Of a stretch of 64,000 nt of DNA, positions 48,246 to 60,518 are shown one piece after another (positions within the stretch are counted from its first letter, which is position 1; the number at the start of each line of letters is the position of its first letter). The stretch covers positions 747,084-811,083 of the forward strand of contig CM074814.1 in the NCBI GenBank assembly GCA_037447605.1. Direction: 5' to 3'. A program made the translations under genes and the position numbers. The notes under the pieces are model-generated. The model saw only the letters and a list, made by a program, of their open reading frames with translations. It had not been told where the DNA came from and did not search any database. This DNA is from Zygnema circumcarinatum (lineage: Eukaryota > Streptophyta > Zygnematophyceae > Zygnematales > Zygnemataceae).

Positions 48246-51200
48246 ATGCGTAGAATCGCTGGTGGGATTTCAGAAGCTTTTTGCACATCTGTTGCAACGA
48301 GAGTCACAGCGAGCATGACCGCCGGCCAGCATATGGAGTACGTTAGGAAAGGGAACACTTTAGTCAGGGCTTCTGTGGCAAATGGAAAGCCGAACAGGGC
48401 AGCTGATGTACCAGGACGAGCGGCAACGCCTCCCCTTCCTCCAAGCAGAGCCTCCACACCACCTCTTGGAGGCATTTGGAGCAATTCAAGACCAAATTCT
48501 CGCCCTTCGACCCCACCTAGAGGAGTGTTCAGTTCTCGGCCGCTTACACCTCCGTTAGGTAGCCCGGAGCGGAGTACTGACCTCCCATCTCATCCTTTTT
48601 TGGTGCAACTTTCAAATGCTCCAGGGGCTGGCCACAGAATATATACGTCTAGTCGAAGATTAGTCGAAAATGCTTTTTCAACTAGCATGAAGGCTGGAGA
48701 AGAAACAATTTCACCGATCCATTCTCCTCCAAGAGCCGTGGAATACAAGAAATCGAAGGCTAATCAGCTCATTGCAACTAATATTGATACTTCAGCAGCC
48801 AGGAGCGGCTCTAGCTCTGCTGGTGCTACCACGGGTGAAGTGAGCCAACCTCAAAGTTTATTTAAGTCAATGAACTTCGTAACTGGCGCAAGTAAAGACC
48901 AAGCAGGCCATTCACAGAGTGGTTACTTCAAGAAAGGGAAAAATCAGATTGTTCGAGGACAGCCTGGTTCACCAATTTTGCGCTCCTCAAATGTTCATAC
49001 AATAGATGGTTCTGTAAGAAGTGGATTGTTGCTACCTCCTACTGCATTTGAGTTACGACCTCTGGCGGGTCTAGCCGCTCCCACCAGACTTCAACGAGGT
49101 AATCCGTTAGTAGAGGCATTTTCTGCATAGGGAGCTAATCACTTTTTGTTCCAGAATCTCATTTAGCTCATGTTCAAGGATGGTTGACGTCGCAACTGTT
49201 TGCATTGACACGGTTTACTCTTCTTCTCTGCTCTTGGCCACCCACAGTGCTTTCCAAGAGCCTCCCATTGCGTCGCTCCGGAGTGTGGAAGCTGGGAACA
49301 GCGACAACCAACCAACAGCAGTCAATAGTCAAGGGTGTGTCTCGAAAAAGTCCTTTTCGACTATCTGTATTGCCATGGAAGCGGACCCCCTTCACTCCCT
49401 CCTCAAGCTTGCCAAAAGTTCGCTCTAGCCCTTTCGGAAATCGAACTATGCATGGATTTTGGCGGTAAGATGGCAGTCAATACGGTACAATCCATTCGTT
49501 TCTGCGCACTTCTCTCTTGTAGTAGCACTACTGGCCACTGATCAGGTCTTTGGAGTTACTTATCGCTAGCTTCTTCTTTTTTCTAATAACAACCAACACA
49601 CTTTGTCTCAATAGAGTAGCTCCTGTAAGGGTTCCGATGACCATTTTCCTTCGGCAATTGTTGCCAAGGCAGCGGTTTGAAGTTCCTTTTTTTCAAGACT
49701 AGTTTCAGCTCCTACGGCTGTTGCACCTTCTGAGAGTTGTACGCAACCTGGCATGAGAAAGAAGTTGAATTGAGCTCCGTTTGGGCAAGTCAGGAGGCGA
49801 TTGGAGAAGCAGAGAAACATGGAAGCTTTGTATACTCGCTCGGGCGACGGATTCTCTTTGCGAAGATCAGGTGTTCGCAGTATTGCAGGGAGCAGTATAA
49901 CCTGGACCAAGTCAGCAGATGAGAAGATGAAGCAGGCAAGCAAGGTACATTCTTCTTCTGCAGAGAGTTTCGCAACAGTGCTGTAAAAACCAATTTGTTT
50001 CGTGTTGCATCATATCCCTGTCTCTCCTTAGCGGGTAGAATGCAAGCTTGTTGAAGGAAGGCTTTGGGATTGCATCATGATTCGGTGAGAGCAATGGATT
50101 ATTTGTACTTTGACTTAAAGCGTGAATTGGAAAGATTGTGACATGTTTTTGCACGCAACCTGATCTCATTGAAATTCCACTGAATGTATTTGCTGACACG
50201 AGAAGCTTATTTTTGGTTTCTTTGAATTATGTGGAGCTGCAGGAAGCCACCCAAGTTATGGCGGCTGTAAGCAAAAAGAGACGCGAAAAGAAGGAGGCAG
50301 CAGCTGACATGACGATGGTCAAAGCTGAAAAATTGAAAGTTCAGCATACAAAACCTCGTAAGTGTTTCCTTCTTCATGTTCAGCCTTATCAGTGCTTCTT
50401 CGAAAGCCCATGCAACTTAGAAGTGAAACGGAAGGCTATTTTATGCTCTACTTCATCCCACTTCGGCTCCTTACTCTGCTTGTTTTGAAAAAATTGAGTC
50501 GCATCTGTAAACACAGACTGGTTAACCAGCAAACTTCAAAAGGATTACTCCTTCTTTGGACCTGCAATTGCTTTCATTTCCATTTGCTGCTCCTCCATTT
50601 TTATCCTGTCGTTGCAGGGGCTCGAATTGTGACTGTTGGTCTTCTGCGGTACAAGATGGATGCTTCAGGCCGTACACTTCAGCGGCTGCCTGGTCAGTAT
50701 CTCAAGCAGAAATAGTAGCAACTGACTAAGCTTGCTTGATATTATCCAACTTTGGCAGCATATGTTGTTTACTCTGTTATCCTGGCAGAATCTTTGACAT
50801 CAATGTTCATCAGAGTGGATTAGATAAATGCGGAGTTACAGATTGCCACTTAAAATCTGAAACCTAAAGCCCCCAGAAACCCTATAAATCATGAGCTATG
50901 TGCATCTGCTGGGTGTATGGCACAGCTCATATATGGATGAACATGGTTTTGTATGCGCCTTGTTTCACACACACCTCACAACTTGGTCTTTTTTCCTATT
51001 GAGAAGGTTGAATTTGATTTTTTGCTCTTGTCTTCTCTCCCTTGGCTTCAGACTCTCCAGGGGCTCTTGCAGCCCCAGAGCTTCCGGTTATGGGCACACC
51101 ACGGCGAGCATCTATCGGCGGGACGAGGTTAGTCCCACTCGCTGTAGTTTAAAGGCACATTGCAGTACTGAGCCACATTTAGCCACAGGCATGGCTGACT

Positions 51201-53725
51201 GTGCTTGCCCAATCAAAGTTTCGTATTCTGAAAGGGTAATATGTACGGGGAACATGATGGATTGTGATGTGAAAGTGGGGTTGTGGCAGTCCAGCATTCA
51301 TGTTAGGCAGGCGCAGTTTCTCTCATTCTTTTTTTCTGTATACTGCTTTTGTTTGTACTTTGTCTGTAGCACAATGTTGTTGTGGGATGTTCTATGCAGC
51401 TATGTTCGTGTGGGCAGTGGCAATCAGTTAGTGCGCGATCCAAAAGCTGCAAGCAAAGCCTTAGCGAGGTGGGCTGTCCTTTCATCTTCCTTGACAGACT
51501 CGCCAATCCTGAAGAATGTTCCTTTTCTAGTCTCAAATCTTTTGTCTGTTTCCTTACTTATTTTCTTCATATGACTGGTTATTTTGCAAACAAGGCTTTT
51601 CAGGCTCTTTTCACACTTAAGATGGCACCTTCTGTGGTCAAGAATGTTGTAGTGCAGTTTTGCTACCACGAATGTTCAGCTTCTTGCTTGCCTATATCCC
51701 TTCTGCTCTTTCCTTGGATATTGCACAATGTAGAAGCTCTTCGGAGCGGGGTTGTTGTATGTTGTATGGGTGCATACAAACAGTGAGAGAGTGCGGTACA
51801 GTCTCCACAACGCGAGGGTGCGGAAAGCGAAGCCCAAAGGCTATTGCCAGTTCTTCACTCGCTTTGGGAAGTGTAAGAAGAAGGACAGTGGGCAGTGTCC
51901 GTACATCCATGATCCCGACAAGGTGGCAGTCTGCACCAAGTTTTTGAAGGGAAATTGCACAACTCCCAACTGCCCACTTACTCATAAAGTGAGCAGCCTA
52001 AACCCCCTATTTATTTTTATTATTTTTTTTTAGTGAACCCCCTATTTCAGTGAGCTTTTAGCCTTCGGATTACAGGCTCGTGCTTCCTTGAAGGTGATTG
52101 GTATACAGAGAATTTGTGTGTGATTTCTGGCTTGTGTTATGACATGCATGCACCGATGCCGTCTAATGAACGACACTTTTTTTTTGTTGAGTCTGTTCTG
52201 AATATGTACAGCATGCGCCTTGTTTTGAACATGTGCATCAGAAATCGTTGACTTAGCGGTGACCTTTTTAAGTTCAGGAGTGTTCAAACTTGGCCCACCG
52301 ATCCACGTCACGATGCTAAATGCCGAATGCTAAATTTACATCATTTTATTTCAAATTACTAAAGGTAATACTAAATTCCTAATCAAATTACTAAAGATTA
52401 ATATGTTTCTATTGCTGCAGGTGGCTGCAGCGAGAATGCCAGATTGTTCGTACTTTTTGCAAGGTAGGTGGCGCTTTTCAAAACCCATAGAAAGTTACGA
52501 CTCCGAGCGATTTCAGGAGTCCTGAGCACTCTCACTCTTTCTGAGAGTACTCTTTCTACTTTGCAAAAGTTCCTTATTTCAACCTAACCTCCTGGGCTTT
52601 GATTGATGTATCAAGGGGTGTAAGATGGAGATGATATATTCTCTATTCTCGTCTCTCTGCTTGTCGGTCAGCACAATACAATATACAGTATGGAGGGTTT
52701 CTATGCTCTTTTGCAATGCTGTGAGTGCTTGTATACTTGCACGCTTTGTATTGTTTTTCGCTTCAGTACGCATAGCTGGCCTCCAATCCGGTAGAGCCAC
52801 TTTGCTGCTTGTTGGGAGGGGAGGGATAGGGCTCTGCACCAATGAGAGCTGCCCATATCGCCACGTCAACGTGAATTCGAATGCAGCTGTTTGCGATGCT
52901 TTTTTGAAGGGCTATTGCGAGCAGGGAGATGCGGTAGGCTTTGCCAGCTGGCAGGACCTGCCTTTCCCTATGATTTGCTCCCACTAGCGATAGAGCTATT
53001 TTGTCCTCTTTTCATCCAATCAAATTTTCTTGTTCTGATCAATTAATTATGTAGATATGCTGAAAGCCCATGTAGAGAATAGTATGCGGAAAGGGAGGTT
53101 GGTTAAGGCTTCAGGGCGCCTCTGTGAGTTCATTTTCAGGTCCTGTACGGTCGACAGTGTAGCGAGTCTCTTAGAATATCACCAATGGGAACTCACAGAA
53201 ATGCATTTTGAGGCAAAGGAAAAATTCACCGTTTTCGATGATCCAACAAACATGCTGTTCCATTTTCACTTTTCTCGTTTTCTTTTATCTTTTTTCCCTT
53301 GGCAGTGCGACAAAAAGCACACATACATCTGCCCCGCATATGCAGCCAGTGGAGAGTGTGATGAAGGCCCCAAATGTCACATGCTGCATCCAAAAGTGAG
53401 GCAGACGAAGAAGCATGGAGGGATAGGGGAGAGAGCTCAAAGGAAGGAGGAAGGGAATAGAGGTCGTTACTTCAAAGGAGCGGCATCCACCGAGCAGGCG
53501 ACGAAGAGGAAAGAAAAACGCAAACGGGAAGATGGTGTTGGGAGAAAGAATGTGAAGAAGAGGGCTATGGTTCACGTTGACTTAGGTGATGGGGGCATAC
53601 TTTTGGGAGACAGTTCAGAGGATGAAGGCGAGGAAAATGAAGGCTCTGCAGACGATGACGTAGTTGAGATAAGGAAGAGTGAAAGTGCAATGGAGGGAAT
53701 GGCAAGCGAATTCATCGAGTTGTAA
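48246..53725 (+). CDS. CCCH zinc-finger protein, ZC3H3/C3H7-like
   Basis: Eleven exons (48246-49098, 49248-49464, 49794-49944, 50243-50357, 50618-50692, 51052-51127, 51400-51468, 51784-51988, 52421-52463, 52830-52933, 53306-53725) join in phase to 775 residues. The first 280 are Ser/Pro-rich and probably disordered. The middle has family segments RSGVWKLG, RRRLEKQRNMEALYTRSGDG, VGLLRYKMDASGRTL and SYVRVGSGNQLVRDP. Five consecutive CCCH fingers follow (about residues 540-663): YCQFFTRFGKC..CPYIH, VCTKFLKGNCTTPNCPLTH, DCSYFLQGLCTNESCPYRH, VCDAFLKGYCEQGDACDKKH and ICPAYAASGEC..CHMLH. The tail is Lys/Arg-rich then acidic. In animals ZC3H3 links mRNA 3'-end processing to export; the plant role is inferred. 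An upstream exon is possible. Confidence 0.9.
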
Positions 53726-55500
53726 AGTGCAGTGAGAGGCTTGGGCGGGGTAGGAAGTGGTAGGCAGGAAAATTATCACAGGCAATAATGATTGTAATGA
53801 CGAAGAAACTGCGTTTTTACAGGTAGCTAAGATTCGGCTGCTGGTAATAATTAGGGCTTTCAGATAGGAACAGTATTGAAGCTATGTTCAGTGAAAGAGA
53901 TGCAGTTCTGAATCTAAACTGGCAGTATAGTGTAACGGAAATGGAATGAATAGGGCTAAGCCTGTAACAAGAATGATGGACGAGTGGGAAATCTTCGAAC
54001 ATAATCGGGAATGAAGAGGTAGAGAGGTAAGTCTCCTGCTCCCATCTCCCATATCTATCTTTTGGGCTCATTTCTGACTCTTGGCTTTCCTGAAGTGGTT
54101 TGCTACCCGTGCAGTCAGAGCAGCTCTTTGGTTTTGCCCTAAGTCAGAAGGCGGCTGCTTAGAACCCTAACCTCTCAGACTTGACTTCCACATTTCTATG
54201 GTCTGACAGCTGTGCTTTCATTTCTCCAGATGCAGGCTCTATTCATGGATTCTGACAGGGGCTCAAATGAGTACTCCTCTTACCTTACTCTCTATTTCTG
54301 ATCCGCTTTATGAGAAAAAAGTTCTCAAATTTGCAGGTGGTCATAAGGGGTGATGGGGCTGTGCCAGGTGAAACAATCCCGCAGAAAAAGAGGCAACTGT
54401 GTACATAACTGAGGTGTGAAATTTCTCTCATTCCCTTTTCCATGTGTTGAAGTTTGCAATGGATCCTTTGCCCACAGGAAGGGAAGGCCTTTCTCTCATG
54501 GGCTTCACTCTTTTCTCATGCGGTCGGAGCATCTCCCAACATGATGCCATAACGTAAGTTGATTCCTTTTATCGGTTACATTTAGATAAATTCATTCTAC
54601 TTGAAATCATCTGGCATTCTGTACTCGAGATAATCTGTGTGTGCTTACTGTCACTCTGCTTCGGGTTACTCCTGCGTTGGAGTATGGTAGGACCACATTT
54701 GAGCCTCTGTAAAAAGCATTAATGTGCACAGAAACCTCTAGCTGTTGTTTCTTGACGGAGTTCCATGCCCTTGTCTCTGTGATCTTCCACTCCTGCATTT
54801 AGACTTCGCCCTTAGCATTAGCTTTTTTACCGTTGCCCATTCATCTTATTTCATTCACTTGTCAATCATTGTATGGTAATGACGATGATGTTGATGTTAA
54901 TGATGATGCAGCAGGAGGATGGGCAGCAGCAGCCCCCCCTTGAGCAAGGAGAGGCCCACTTGAAGATGGAAGTGAAGATTCGACTCTCTGCACTCAACCG
55001 AGTCATGCAACGGCCCGGACCAAGTCCTCAGTTTCTGCCTCGAGTGCGGAATCTGCAAATTTATGCTCTCTTTGAGCCATTTTTGAAGCCCACTTTGAGC
55101 CATTTTTTAAGAGTTGTAGGAGGAACTACAGAACTGTTTTGACTTCCTGTTCTATGTGCTCTCTTCAACAGTGCAATATATTTTTTTAGGAGTCATATGC
55201 TTGTCTTTTTGTTTCTTTTCTCTCATTTGTTGTTACGTGGGGACGGAAAATGGGTTGCCTGATGTTGATGCGCGGTTTCATGACTTTTTGTTCAAATGAA
55301 ATGTTTGGAAGTCTCTTTCCGCTCCTTTCTCTATGTGGGGCGAACTACGTCAGCTATTGCGGTTTTTGTAAAGAAAAAAATGTGGGAGGGAAAGAATAGA
55401 CAACCCGATAGGAAACGAAGATCGATGAGCGGCTCTGCACGTTTTATCGAAGCCCACAAACCAAATTTCAATGGGCTTCAACGAACTGGGCCTTAGGTCT
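53726..55500. other. Region with weak exon candidates only
   Basis: Two plus-strand stretches could be coding. An exon-like segment at 54337-54408, after a good acceptor, reads VVIRGDGAVPGETIPQKKRQ and then stops. A frame at about 54900-55142 contains MEVKIRLSALNRVMQRPG. Neither matches a family I recognise and no consistent gene model links them. The rest appears non-coding. Confidence 0.3.
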
Positions 55501-55865
55501 TTCATGGTGCTTTTTAGCTGACTTGTTTTCAACCACTCAGTATTGGCAGCGCATTGGCCCCTTGCCAACGCCGTAGAGGGAGAAGGAAGAAGGGAGAAGG
55601 GAGACGGGAGAAGGCAGAGGGATGGGAGATGGAGAGGAAGGGACTCAATGACTGCCAAGCATTGGCAATGGGTGCGAACCGTTGATTCACGACCCCGCTA
55701 ATCGTTGCCGATACGGTAGCTTAGACGAGAATGAGGAAGTGGTATTGATCTCGGTAGCTTGGATTCAATAGAGGGTGTCAGACGTAAAAAAAATTGGCAG
55801 CCAACGATTGCCAATGGTTTGAACCATTTGCATCTATGGTAATGGTTGGCAACCATTAAGGGGAA

Positions 55866-55934
55866 CATTCACACTCACATTCACATTCACATTCACATTC
55901 ACATTCACATTAACATTAACATCAACATTAACAT
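55866..55934 (+). repeat. CACATT hexanucleotide microsatellite
   Basis: About eight units of CACATT, with CACTCA at one end and AACATT variants at the other. Confidence 0.9.
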
Positions 55935-55995
55935 GGTTTGTCCATGTACATTTGATGGCCTCGCCATTGTGAGATCAATGCCACTTCCATCCTCG
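55930..55995 (+). repeat. Dispersed repeat, copy 4
   Basis: TCCATGTACATTTGATGGCC and TCGCCATTGTGAGATCAATG match the copy at about 6230-6280 nearly base for base, on the same strand. The left half containing TTCCTCGTGG is missing or replaced by the hexanucleotide array. Confidence 0.75.
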
Positions 55996-56500
55996 TTGGC
56001 ACCCATTGCCATTCCAATGGTTGCCGATCCAATTAATGGTTGGCGCTCCCTCTGCAATTTTGCACAAAGAGACCGTAGGCCGAACCTATCCGCCAACCAA
56101 CGGCCCTACACTTTTTTTACTGTGCCAACCGTTGCCGGCAATCCCTCTGCCGTACACCTGCCCCCCGTGCCGCGTTCGTACGGTCAGTATTTGTACACTT
56201 CCGTACTGTATCCCATTCCGTACCGTATCTGCGAATGCGAGGGTGAAGCTGCTCTGTTCTCCAGCTAGCTCTGTAAGCTTGGCAGTCCGTGACCACTGTC
56301 ACGCCCGCCGGCTTGCAAGTCCCTTGCATACTGACTCCGTGTCACGTCGCTGTCCACGTCCCCTCTCCCGGTCCTTAGCCATTTTCCGGCTGCCGTCCGC
56401 GCTGCCGTCAAACTTAATTGTGGCGTGGAAGACGTGCGGATGAAGCGAAATAGTGTCTGCCTGCCTCCCTCTTTGATGGCTTGTTTCTTTTAAGACAGAA

Positions 56501-56689
56501 ATGCCGCCAATAACGAAGAGCTTGAAGCTTGTGAAGTTCCAACAAGGACATGAAAGCACGTTTGGTTTCAAGGTCACTGTTCGGGACTCTAAAACAGGCC
56601 TTGTGTGCGTTTCTCAGTTGAAGGGCTTATGCATAGCTTTCATTTGTTGGCATTGCCATTGGTTGGCTGACTGGCGAGTTGATGCTTGA
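56501..56689 (+). pseudogene. Fragment resembling a transposon-derived zinc-finger protein
   Basis: A 62-residue frame begins MPPITKSLKLVKFQQGHEST and then FGFKVTVRDSKTG. This lead-in recalls the start of hAT-like transposon proteins, from memory only. The frame then degenerates without zinc ligands or a transposase domain. It lies between repeats. Confidence 0.3.
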
Positions 56690-57204
56690 AGCATTGGTGA
56701 AGTTCATGGATTCTTTATGTAGCCACTCTTTGTGGCGAGAAACAATGGTGGGTATGTCCACTGGTGGAGGTACTGATGACATTCGAATGCTACTATGAGA
56801 CAAAAACTTCATCCAAAGTACAACAAAGTATAGAAAAGGTACAAAAAAGTACAAACAAAGTACATAAGAAGTACAAACCCCTTTAACTCCCTTAACCGAA
56901 ACTCAAAGCCATCCCTTAATGGAGTTAAAAACGGGACTTTTACAAGAACTCCCTTATTTGAGGATGCCTGCCGCCCGCCCGTCACCGCTGTTCCTACCGT
57001 ACGGTACGGTCGTGGACTTTCAAACTCCCATCGTCATCTCGACACGTGGACGGTTCTCCATCCATTGATCGACGGCCCCTGAAATGCCACGTCACCTCAT
57101 CATCCCCACTTTGTCCTTATCCCCCGCCCCCTCCCCCCCCGGCTCCGCCCCTCCGAGTAACCCCCTCTCGCGGCGAGCTTCGCGGGGTGGCTTTATGGAG
57201 AATC

Positions 57205-57356
57205 GACGGTCCAGATCGCTCCATCGTGTAAAATTGACGGCCCAAGTTTCCCCGTCGTATAATAATCGACGGCCCAGATATCTCCATCGTGGACAATTGA
57301 CGGCTCAGATCGTTCCATCGTGGAAAGTCGACGGTCCAAATTTCTCCATCGCGACC
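57205..57356 (+). repeat. 31-bp tandem array, five copies
   Basis: Units start at about 57205, 57236, 57268, 57299 and 57330, each with GACGGYCCARAT or a close variant, then TCCATCGTG and an A/T-rich joint. The array lies 550-700 bases before the HD-Zip start codon. Units differ at several positions, so it is not a recent expansion. Its GACGGCCCAGAT word resembles the CCGTTGGAT-type words at 27.3 kb. Confidence 0.85.
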
Positions 57357-57906
57357 TCCGCAGGCCTCGCCGCGTATCGCGGGCCGGCAAATCTACAAAT
57401 ACTGTCGTATCTGTCCGACGTGTCAAAACGACAAACGTACTGCGCTCTCATTGGTTGCTCATTCGGCAAAAGTGCCCTCTTGCCGAACCCACCGACCTAC
57501 GCTCCTCCCCTGCCGACCTACCCTCCACCTCCTCCCAGCCAATCAGCACGCGCGGCCTCCTGTCAGAAGATCCGTCCCTCCCTCCGCCGGACACGTAGCT
57601 GGAGCTGACGTGGCGCGCCGACACTTCCCCTTTAGGAGACCCGCACGTGCGAGGCCCCCGCGCTCGCCTCGCACGAGCGAGCAGCGCGCCCCGCGCTGGG
57701 GGACTTATGCCGCGCCCCGAGACCTCCGCTACTTAGCGTGCGGCGCGAAGGGGGTTAGTGTGGGCACGCACAGAGAGACAGAGAGGGAGATATTGGGAGA
57801 GAGAGAGGGAGAAAGAGAGACACAGAGGGAGAGGGAGACAAGCGCAGACACACAGCTACAGGCACACACAGACAGGCACAAAGGACGAGAGAGGGAGGGA
57901 GTGAAA

Positions 57907-59653
57907 ATGCCGAGTCAGAAGCGATCCAGAAAGGGGCAGGTTGTGGGGGAGGTGGCGGTGTACGGGGGCGGGCCCATGGCTGGGGCCATGGCGGCCGCGC
58001 AAGGGGGGGCGGTGAAGGCCGAGCTGGAGACGGCTCCGAGCTTCATGCCTGGCACGCCCAAGGGTGAGTGCGGGATAGGGAGAAGAGGGGGGAAGGGAGG
58101 GGCAATTCATGAGGTAGTGAGAGAGAGTGAGAATTACGCTTTGCTGCATTGTAAGCAGCTCTTTTATCCAGCTCCCTCAGCTGAACGTGATGGAGCTGGA
58201 CCAACTGTAGCTTCCTCTACGGCGGAACACCACAGAATAGATCGAGAGAAAGGAATTATAGGGAGAGACACATTGAGTGAGAGAGAGGGTCACTCTCACT
58301 CTCACTAACATTCCACCTCTCTCTTTTTATCTCTCTCTCTTTCTGCAGGGAAGCACATTCGCCGACCTGTTCCCAACCCTCGCCCTCCCGTCCCCGTCAT
58401 CCGCAGCATCCCTGAAGAAGACGACGACGACCTCGACGACGGAGAGGGAGAGCGAGAGAGAGGCGGAGGGAGAGAGGGAGAGATCGGCGACCTGAAGCGT
58501 CCCCGCCTCTCTCCCGAGCAGGTCCGCAGCCTTGAGCGGTCCTTCGCTGACGAGAACAAGCTCGAGCCCGAGAGGAAGCGGCTGCTCGCCCGCCAACTGG
58601 GCCTGAGGCCGCGCCAAGTGGCGGTTTGGTTTCAGAACAGGAGGGTGCGCTGGAAGACAAAGCAGATGGAGAAGGACTATGGAGGTTTGAAGGGGGACTT
58701 TGACGCGCTCATTGTGGACTACGACATGGTGAGGGCGGACTACAACTTGTTGAAGGTCGACTATGAGGATTTGCTGCACGAGAACGCGCAGCTCTGTGCT
58801 CAGGTACGGAGAGAGAAAGAGAGCTTTTTGGGTTTGATTTTGGGGGGGTATTAAGGTGGGGTGGGTGAGAGAGAGAGCTGAGTGGGGTACATTTTCGCTC
58901 TCCTTCTTTTTTTTTGTTTTGGATGCTTTTGTAGGGTCCATGGGGGGTGATTTGAATCTCTATGCTTTCTTTCTGTCCTGTGTTCTTTCCTCTGTTTTAT
59001 ACATTGACTGCATTTTTCTGGAGGGTTGAGCTGACCTTTGCTATGTGCAATGTTTGTTTGCTGTGCAGTTGACCCACTTGAACGAGAAGCTCTTAGCCAT
59101 GGAGGACGGCACTTCTCCTGCACGGGCCATGTCTGCAGAAGAAGAAGCCCCAGAGCTTGCCATGGAGGGAGAGAGAGCGGGAGAGCCCACTACCACCATA
59201 GGTGGGAGGTGTCAGGCGTCTCAGGGCAATGACACGTGTCAGGCTACGGAGAAGCCTGAGGAGGCGAGCTGCCAGCTCCCTGAGCAGACATTTGCACACG
59301 GGGAGGGAGGGGACCTCGGAATGAGAGAGGACAGGGAGGGAGGCAGCCCCACATCCTCTGGGAGTGGTGTGACTGACGGGAACAGCTCCCAAAAGAGGGA
59401 CGGAGGGGCCACAAGCAGGCCCGCATTGAGAGGGAGTGTGAGTATGGAGATTGACAGTCAGGCGGAGGCTCTCCCTCCCCTCCCTCCTCTAATGGAGCTG
59501 CCAGAGACTCCCGGTACTGAGGACTCGGGTCTTTGGGGCTCTCTCTCGTCTTCTTCACTCTCCATGTTCGCGGACGAGATGTGTGACAATATGGAGCTTT
59601 TGGGGGACCTTGGGTGTGCGCCGTGGTGGGAGAGGGAGTCGAGGGAGGCGTGA
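57907..59653 (+). CDS. HD-Zip class I transcription factor
   Basis: Three exons (57907-58063, 58349-58803, 59069-59653) join in frame to 398 residues. The N-terminal segment is followed by an acidic stretch, then the homeodomain from [20 protein letters not shown] to [21 protein letters not shown] leucine zipper follows directly with heptads through [19 protein letters not shown] and [11 protein letters not shown]. The C-terminus is long, acidic and Ser/Pro-rich, ending in a Trp-containing motif (CAPWWERE). Homeodomain plus adjacent zipper defines HD-Zip; class I lacks the CPSCE, START and MEKHLA modules, none of which is seen. Class I factors bind CAATWATTG pseudopalindromes as dimers in ABA, light and growth responses. 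Recognition helix 3 has Val where most have Ala (RRVRW). A GA-rich leader of about 130 bases precedes the ATG. Confidence 0.95.
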
Positions 59654-60473
59654 GTGACTGAGGAGAGAAACCACGAAGTGGGGCCAACAAGGTTGCTTTA
59701 CACGACTTCTAGGGCCATTCGATGTTGAGTAGAAAGGTGTGTGACACAACTGTTGTACATTCTAGTAGGGTCTGAATGATGGCGCTCAGAGGTCTTCCCT
59801 TTGAGACAGAAAGTAGTTTGGAGTCAATTAGAGGCGCACTGTCTGCCTGTGGAGGGAACGCTCCGACACAGTCAAGCAGAATGCATGCAGGTATCATTAG
59901 TAGTTTGAGAGAGAGATAGCGAAGGAGCGTGGGAGAGGGAGGGAGGGAGAGGGAGAGGGATAGGGAGGGAAGCAAGGTTTCTATAAAGACCTCTTTTTTG
60001 AGTTAGGCAGTGACTTGACATTTGGGTCGGGGGGGAGTAAAGGCGTAAGGATAAAAGAGGCTACGATATGTGTGTGCGCATATGCACAGAGATAGGTCAG
60101 AGCAGCCTAAGGGCACATTGCAGACCATTTTCGTGTAAAGTAGCGAGCAGGCTCTAGGAGTGTTTTCTCTTAAGTTCGAGTGTGCTTTTAGTCACTTGGC
60201 AGGTACACCTACCTATTTAAGGAATAATATACGCCGGATATTGTCACTTTCTATTGCTTCTACATGTATGTGTGCTGGGCATGGGCAATGTATGGAGGGA
60301 TTTGAGAACCTTTAAAAGGTTCTAAATGAGTGGAATGCTTCCCTATCCACGAATGCAAAGGGGTGACAACTGCTCTTCAACTCCATGGCTGCATGGATGT
60401 GTGCTTGCTTGGAAGTTTGGAAGTATGGGGACTGCCAATTTGAAGTCCTTATGAATGGAGAAAGATCAGGCAT

Positions 60474-60518
<45 letters not shown>

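Larger units (their letters stand above)
55640..56140. repeat. TTGCCAACCATTG-rich repeat tract
   Basis: GCCAACGATTGCCAATGG, ATGGTTGGCAACCATTA and CCATTGCCATTCCAATGG occur here in both orientations, related to tracts at 15.4 and 27.1 kb. The tract includes a CACATT hexanucleotide array, a copy of the dispersed repeat and one arm (AGAGGGTGTCAGACGTAAA near 55773) of the 133-bp MITE family. Confidence 0.6.

Noticed and set aside
57046-57608. Plus-strand frames rich in Pro/Arg upstream of the HD-Zip gene
   Set aside because: They run across the 31-bp array and C-rich promoter DNA; no conserved motif and no link to the HD-Zip exons.
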